A stretch of DNA of 64,000 bases from Geothrix oryzae (GTDB lineage Bacteria > Acidobacteriota > Holophagae > Holophagales > Holophagaceae). Each line of letters opens with the position of its first letter. Position 1 is the first letter of the stretch. A program made the position numbers and the translations under genes. Of the stretch, positions 58,035-64,000 are shown one piece after another. The notes under the pieces were generated by a model. It ran no database searches. It saw nothing but the letters and a program-made list of their open reading frames with translations, and was not told where the DNA came from. The DNA is taken from the NCBI RefSeq assembly GCF_030295385.1, contig NZ_AP027079.1, positions 372,001-436,000 on the forward strand, read 5' to 3'.

Positions 58035-58860
58035 AACCCTTGCCGGGCCCGAGTCCCGCACCCTCGCGCTGCAACGGGCCCTGGCGGGCCTGGTGCTCGA
58101 CGCGGAAGGCGAGGCCTTCGGGGGGAATGCTTCGGGTTTCGCCCGACGGCGGGGGCTGGGGGAACCGGACCAGCAGGCTTTCCTAGCCTTCCGCGATGGC
58201 CTGTCGGCCTATCGGGAGCTGGCCCGCCTCAGCCTCATGGATCCCATCGAGACCATGTTCCCGATCACCCGGGCGCTGCTGGAGCGGGAGGGAGCCTGGG
58301 AGCCCTGCCTCCAGGCGTTCCTGGAGGCCCGTTGCGTGCGGAGCCCCCACTACCGCGACATCGCGCCGGCCTTCCTGGGCTGGCTGGTGGCGAGCGGGTG
58401 GGGCCGGAGCCGCTGGCCCTTCTTGCCGGAGCTGGCCCACGCCGAAATCCTGGAAGTGCTGGTGAGCCGGTTCCCCGAGACGGGGCTGCCTGCGGGCCTG
58501 CGGCCCGAGCCCCGGATGGGAGACCGCATCGTCCTCCATCCCGCGACCCAGGTGGTGGCTTACGGACATGCCGTCCACCGGGTGAGCGAGGACGGGCCCG
58601 TGCCCGAGGCGAGACCCACGCACCTGCTGGCGTTCCAGGGGCGGGAAGGGGCCTTCCAGCTGCTCGAACTGACGCCCGTCACGGCGACGCTGCTGGTCCG
58701 GGCCCAGTCGGAGCCACTGGCCGAGGCCGCTCGGGAACTCGGCGTGTCGGACCTTCCGGCCCTGTGGGTGTTGCTACAGGATCTCCGGGCCCAGGGCGCC
58801 ATTGGTGGATTCCAGGCCGCCCCTGATCCACGGGGTGCCCCGCGCACGCCCTTGGCGTAG
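58027..58860 (+). CDS. bufC: DUF2063 RiPP maturation partner (BufC/HvfC)
   Basis: The 277-residue protein has the DUF2063 N-terminal helical domain (LALQRALAGLVLDAEGEAF, YRELARLSLMDPIETMFPITRALL, SPHYRDIAPAFLGWL) and a C-terminal region (LLAFQGREGAFQLLELTPV, EAARELGV) of winged-helix character. It delivers the precursor to the DUF692 enzyme. Its ATG overlaps the bufB stop by eight bases. Confidence 0.9.
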   Translation: MPETLAGPESRTLALQRALAGLVLDAEGEAFGGNASGFARRRGLGEPDQQAFLAFRDGLSAYRELARLSLMDPIETMFPITRALLEREGAWEPCLQAFLEARCVRSPHYRDIAPAFLGWLVASGWGRSRWPFLPELAHAEILEVLVSRFPETGLPAGLRPEPRMGDRIVLHPATQVVAYGHAVHRVSEDGPVPEARPTHLLAFQGREGAFQLLELTPVTATLLVRAQSEPLAEAARELGVSDLPALWVLLQDLRAQGAIGGFQAAPDPRGAPRTPLA

Positions 58861-58881
58861 ACTCGGAAGCCAGGAGGCATC

Positions 58882-59352
58882 ATGAACCGCAGATCCCTCG
58901 CCTTGGCCGCGCTCGTGCTGGTGGGGCCCCTTGCCGCCCAGAAAGCGCCCGAAAAGCCGAGCCCGAAACCGAGCAAGACCTCCAAAGCGAAGGCGCCCGC
59001 CATGATCACGACCGCCACCGGCCTGCAGTATCTCGATGTCCAGGTGGGCACTGGACCCGCCCCCGTGCGCGGCCAGCGCTGCCTCGTCCACTACACGGGC
59101 TGGCTGTCGGACAAGGGGCAGAAGGGCAAGAAGTTCGACAGCTCCCTGGATCGCGGCGAGCCCCTGGCCATCCCCATCGGCGTGGGCCGCGTCATCAAGG
59201 GCTGGGACGAGGGGCTGATGAGCATGAAGGTGGGCGGCAAGCGCACCCTGCACATCCCGGCCCACCTGGGCTACGGCGTCCGCGGCGCCGGCGGCGACAT
59301 CCCACCCAATGCCGACCTGATCTTCGAAGTGGAGTTGCTGGGCGTCCAGTAG
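58882..59352 (+). CDS. Secreted FKBP-type peptidyl-prolyl isomerase
   Basis: The 156-residue protein has a signal peptide (SLALAALVLVGPLAAQ), a Lys/Pro spacer and an FKBP domain (GLQYLDVQVGTGPAPVRGQ, VHYTGWL, FDSSLDRGEPL, IGVGRVIKGWDEGL, GGDIPPNADLIFEVELL). It aids periplasmic folding and closes the RiPP gene cluster. Confidence 0.95.
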   Translation: MNRRSLALAALVLVGPLAAQKAPEKPSPKPSKTSKAKAPAMITTATGLQYLDVQVGTGPAPVRGQRCLVHYTGWLSDKGQKGKKFDSSLDRGEPLAIPIGVGRVIKGWDEGLMSMKVGGKRTLHIPAHLGYGVRGAGGDIPPNADLIFEVELLGVQ

Positions 59353-59367
59353 GTCGTTCCATCGGCG

Positions 59368-59397
59368 AAGCGGCCCCACCGGGTGGCGGGGCCGCTT
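59368..59397. terminator. Hairpin between convergent genes
   Basis: AAGCGGCCCC and GGGGCCGCTT form a 10-bp stem with a 10-base loop. No T-run follows on the plus strand; it may serve either strand. Confidence 0.6.
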
Positions 59398-59412
59398 GGT
59401 CAGTCCCGTGAT

Positions 59413-59994
59413 CTATAGCGTGATGCGGGTTCCGAGCACCTGCAGGAACTGGGCGAGCCAGGCAGGGTGGGCGGGCCAGGCCGGCGCGGTGACGAGGTTG
59501 CCGTCGGTGACGGCGCCATCGATGGCGATGTCGGCGTATTTGCCCTTGGCGATCTCCACCTCGGCCCGGCAGGCGGGGTAGGCCGAGCAGGTGCGGCCCT
59601 CCAGCACACCCGCGGCGGACAGGATCTGGGCGCCATGGCAGATGGCCGCCACGGGCTTCTTCGTGGTGAAGAAGTGGCGCACGATCTCCAGCACCTTCGG
59701 GTTGAGGCGCAGATACTCGGGAGCGCGGCCGCCGGGCACCACCAGGGCGTCGTACTGGTCCGGCTTGATGTCCGCGAAGGTGGCATTGAGGGCGAACCGG
59801 TGGCCGGGCTTCTCGGAGTAGGTCTGATGGCCTTCGAAGTCGTGGATGGCCGTGGCGACGGACTCGCCAGCCTTCTTGTCGGGGCACACGGCGTGGACCG
59901 TGTGGCCCACGGCCAGCAGGGCCTGGAAGGGCACCATGATTTCGTAGTCCTCTCCGAAATCGCCCACGAGCATGAGGATCTTCTTCGCAGCCAT
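59413..59994 (-). CDS. DJ-1/PfpI-family protein
   Basis: The 193-residue protein has the class I glutaminase-like fold. [15 protein letters not shown] and the nucleophile elbow [10 protein letters not shown] (Cys) are typical; [12 protein letters not shown] supplies the Glu. Members are deglycases, chaperones or stress proteins. AAGGAGG precedes the ATG. Convergent with the FKBP gene. Confidence 0.92.
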   Translation of the reverse strand: MAAKKILMLVGDFGEDYEIMVPFQALLAVGHTVHAVCPDKKAGESVATAIHDFEGHQTYSEKPGHRFALNATFADIKPDQYDALVVPGGRAPEYLRLNPKVLEIVRHFFTTKKPVAAICHGAQILSAAGVLEGRTCSAYPACRAEVEIAKGKYADIAIDGAVTDGNLVTAPAWPAHPAWLAQFLQVLGTRITL

Positions 59995-60046
59995 GACGGC
60001 CTCCTTGGGGTGGTGAGAACGCTCCGATGATACGCGCCCGCCTTTG

Positions 60047-60075
60047 AAAAAGCCCCGCCGGCGGCGGGGCTTTTT
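60047..60075. terminator. Bidirectional terminator between thiC and the DJ-1-like gene
   Basis: AAAAAGCCCCGCC and GGCGGGGCTTTTT form a perfect 13-bp stem with loop GGC. It lies 19 bases past the thiC stop. Confidence 0.93.
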
Positions 60076-60093
60076 CGTAACACCTGGCGGGGG

Positions 60094-61998
<1,905 letters not shown>

Positions 61999-62083
61999 TT
62001 AGAAAGTTTATCGCGGGGGGGCTGGGGCGACGAATTCAAAGATTTGCGGGGCCTGGCCGATAGGACAATCACGGAGTCCGCCC

Positions 62084-62608
62084 ATGCAGGACAAACCCAA
62101 GGAAAATCAGGCCATTCCCGATCAGCTCATGCAGATCCTCCAAGAGCAGGAGGGCGGGGCGGACCGGGTGCTTGGCCAGATCGAAGTCGTCCAGCACAGC
62201 TTCGAGGAGATCCAGGCCCTGGCCCGGGACTGCCAGGAGGTCCTGCGGGGCCTGATGCCGCCCTCGGAAGAGCTGGCCTCCCTCACGGCCAAGCTGGAGG
62301 CCATCGGGTTCCACGCGGACAACGGCGCCTACAACATCCAGGGCGCCTTCGACCTGTACCAGTACCAGGATGTGGTGCGGCAGAAGTTGGAGCGCGTGGG
62401 GCGCAGCCTCATCGAGGTCTCGCACTATGTCCTGTCCCGCCTGCAGCCCACCGAGGACCATGTGCCCAAGATGGCCCCGGCCGGGCGCGACATCCTGCAC
62501 CGGGAGCCCCAGATGGCCGACATGACCAAGGCCGATGCCGATTCGGTGGTGGCCGAGTTCTTCGCCAAGGCCATGAAGGAGAAGGCGGCCAAGAAGCAGG
62601 AGGGCTGA
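62084..62608 (+). CDS. CheZ-like phosphatase family protein
   Basis: The 174-residue helical protein carries LYQYQDVVRQKLERV, in which Asp-x-x-x-Gln matches the CheZ active-site spacing. It ends in an amphipathic helix (DADSVVAEFFAKAM) like the CheY-binding tail. The first half is helical with LTAKLEAIGFHADNGAYNIQGAFD. No che genes are adjacent. The match is by motif only. Confidence 0.6.
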   Translation: MQDKPKENQAIPDQLMQILQEQEGGADRVLGQIEVVQHSFEEIQALARDCQEVLRGLMPPSEELASLTAKLEAIGFHADNGAYNIQGAFDLYQYQDVVRQKLERVGRSLIEVSHYVLSRLQPTEDHVPKMAPAGRDILHREPQMADMTKADADSVVAEFFAKAMKEKAAKKQEG

Positions 62609-62648
62609 TCCTGGACGGATGCGCGATAATCGATTCCCCGGAGGGATC

Positions 62649-62960
62649 ATGCCGCGACGCGTCCTGTTCATCAGCAGCCTGGCCCTGAGCCTGGTGGCCG
62701 CGGGGCGGCCTCAGGAAGATCCCGTCATGCGGGCCCGGGCCCAGCGCGCCTCGGCCCAGGGAATCTCCGAGGGGGACCTGCCGCCGGTGCCCCGGGGCAT
62801 TGTGGAACCCCCCCCGCTGCCTCCGCCGGAAGCCCATGTGAAGGACACCCGGAAGGGGAAGAAGGCCAAGGGCAAGGTCACCCGGAAGAAGGGCAAGGCC
62901 ACAGCGAAGAAGGCAGCCTCTCCCCGGGCGAAGGCCCCTGCCAAGCGGAAGGCGAAATGA
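62649..62960 (+). CDS. Small secreted Lys/Ala/Pro-rich protein
   Basis: The 103-residue protein has a signal peptide (LFISSLALSLVAAG), a Pro-rich middle and a basic tail (GKKAKGKVTRKKGKATAKKA). No domain is recognised. Its stop overlaps the pfkA start (ATGA), so both are coupled. GGAGG lies before the ATG. Confidence 0.65.
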   Translation: MPRRVLFISSLALSLVAAGRPQEDPVMRARAQRASAQGISEGDLPPVPRGIVEPPPLPPPEAHVKDTRKGKKAKGKVTRKKGKATAKKAASPRAKAPAKRKAK

Positions 62961-63925
62961 GGCTGGGCGTCCTCACCTCAGGCGGGGACGCACCAGGCAT
63001 GAATGCCGCAATCCGGGCGGTGGTGCGTCAGGCCGACGCCCTGGGGCATGAGACCTGGGGCATCCGGCACGGCTATCAGGGGCTGCTGGACAAGGACTGG
63101 GCCCCCATGCCCACCCGGGCCTGCGCCAACATCCTGCAGCGGGGCGGCACGGTGCTGCACACGGCCCGGTGCCCCGAGTTCCTGCTTCCGAACCGTCGCG
63201 CCGAGGCCGCCGAGAACCTCCGGGCCGAGGGCATCCAGGGCCTGGTGGTGATCGGGGGGGACGGCAGCTTCCGGGCGGCCGAAGCGCTTCAGCGGGAGCA
63301 CGGCGTCCCCTGCGCCGGCATCCCGGGCACCATCGACAACGACCTGCCGGGCACCGAGCGGACCCTGGGGTTCGACACGGCCCTGAACACGGCCGTGGAA
63401 GCCATCGACCGCATCCGGGACACGGCCTCCAGCCATGGGCGCCTGTTCCTGGTGGAAGTCATGGGGCGGAGCTCCGGCATGCTGGCGGTCCACACCGCGC
63501 TGGCCTGCGGCGCCGAGGCGGTGCTCTATCCCGAATCGCCCGATGACTCCTATGAGACGCTCGTGGCGCGCCTCTACGCCAACTGGCTCCGCGGGAAGCG
63601 CAGCTCCATCGTGGTGGTGGCCGAGGGGGATGGCCTTGGCAGCGCCGTGGCCGTGGGCGACCGCCTGCGCCGGGACCACGGGCTGGACCTGCGGGTGGTG
63701 GTGCTCGGGCACATCCAGCGAGGCGGGAGCCCCTCGGCTCTGGACCGCATCTGGGGCAGCCGCTGGGGCGCCGAGGCGGTGCGCCGCCTGGATGCCGGCG
63801 AGTCGGGCTTCTACCTCGGCGAGGTGGCGGGGGCCCTGGCCCTCCTGCCCCTGGCCCAGGTCCTGGATCCGCACCCTTCACCGCCCGGCGACCTGAGCGA
63901 GCTGGTGGGCATCCTCTCCCGCTAG
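62957..63925 (+). CDS. pfkA: ATP-dependent 6-phosphofructokinase
   Basis: The 322-residue enzyme phosphorylates fructose-6-phosphate. LTSGGDAPGMNAAIRAVVR opens the chain; GGDGSFRAAEAL is the ATP loop (GGDGS rather than GGDDT fits ATP over pyrophosphate); GIPGTIDNDLPGTE holds the catalytic Asp; MGRSSGMLA and LGHIQRGGSPSALDR bind the substrate. Confidence 0.95.
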   Translation: MRLGVLTSGGDAPGMNAAIRAVVRQADALGHETWGIRHGYQGLLDKDWAPMPTRACANILQRGGTVLHTARCPEFLLPNRRAEAAENLRAEGIQGLVVIGGDGSFRAAEALQREHGVPCAGIPGTIDNDLPGTERTLGFDTALNTAVEAIDRIRDTASSHGRLFLVEVMGRSSGMLAVHTALACGAEAVLYPESPDDSYETLVARLYANWLRGKRSSIVVVAEGDGLGSAVAVGDRLRRDHGLDLRVVVLGHIQRGGSPSALDRIWGSRWGAEAVRRLDAGESGFYLGEVAGALALLPLAQVLDPHPSPPGDLSELVGILSR

Positions 63926-63960
63926 ATCCGGCCCCGCGGCTTGTGAGGGACGCGGAGGCC

Positions 63961-64000
63961 ATGTTTTCCTGGAGCAGCCGCAGAACGGCAGGAGGTCGGC
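63961..64000 (+). CDS. Possible gene start at the window edge
   Basis: An ATG at 63961 follows GGAGG with a short spacer and stays open to the edge (MFSWSSRRTAGGR). Too short to assign. Confidence 0.3.
   Translation, partial: MFSWSSRRTAGGR

Overview
The window is GC-rich, gene-dense bacterial chromosome with short gaps and many start/stop overlaps. The gene set includes an MglA-type GTPase beside a roadblock protein, an outer-membrane TonB receptor, Dxs/IspA isoprenoid genes, several hybrid histidine kinases and a sigma-54 activator. It points to a Gram-negative, motile or chemotactic soil or sediment bacterium. An acidobacterium of the Holophaga/Geothrix type fits best, but this is inferred from gene content and composition; no rRNA or marker tree is available here.

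Layout. 1-5464: a truncated hemerythrin/NfnA/NfnB fusion, a CHASE-PAS hybrid kinase and a small unknown protein. 5511-8794: pheA behind a Phe-rich leader peptide and an attenuator-like hairpin, then moaA and a secreted asparaginase on the other strand. 8854-22905: an unknown protein, a protease-TPR protein, a 2OG-Fe(II) oxygenase, recA, a hybrid kinase with a PilZ/receiver-like partner, a glycosyltransferase, a GNAT/nitrilase pair, a ClC channel and a CPA2 antiporter. 22902-28590: a cobalamin-riboswitch operon (btuB, binding protein, btuC, btuD, second binding protein) whose genes all overlap. 28643-46690: housekeeping genes (mtnP, rdgB, a ThiF/MoeB-type E1, dxs-ispA-xseB, deoC), a 5'-nucleotidase family enzyme, an M23 peptidase, a soluble chemoreceptor, a sigma-54 regulator, a secreted protein built of KKAE repeats, and mglB/mglA-type genes.

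46747-56499 is an integrated element of about 9.65 kb. It lies between two identical tRNA-Asn genes that belong to a 101-bp exact direct repeat. It carries a tyrosine integrase, a small helix-turn-helix protein, a primase-polymerase, a DNA-binding-like protein with a palindromic operator candidate, a single-chain restriction-modification enzyme, and cargo of unknown function. Matching 20-nt integrase-arm candidates lie inside both ends, and a second imperfect 29-nt repeat flanks the replication/restriction module. Parts of the element are visibly less GC-rich than the host. Its layout resembles a phage satellite or an integrated plasmid-like element.

Just right of the element is a compact operon for a ribosomally made, cysteine-modified peptide: a secreted precursor with EGxCG motifs, a DUF692 (MNIO) maturase and a DUF2063 partner (bufferin/HvfABC type). 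An FKBP isomerase, a DJ-1/PfpI protein, thiC, a CheZ-like protein, a small lysine-rich secreted protein and pfkA complete the window.

The strongest candidates for something new are the hemerythrin-Nfn triple fusion, the pheA leader and attenuator, the tRNA-Asn element with its restriction enzyme, and the EGxCG peptide operon.
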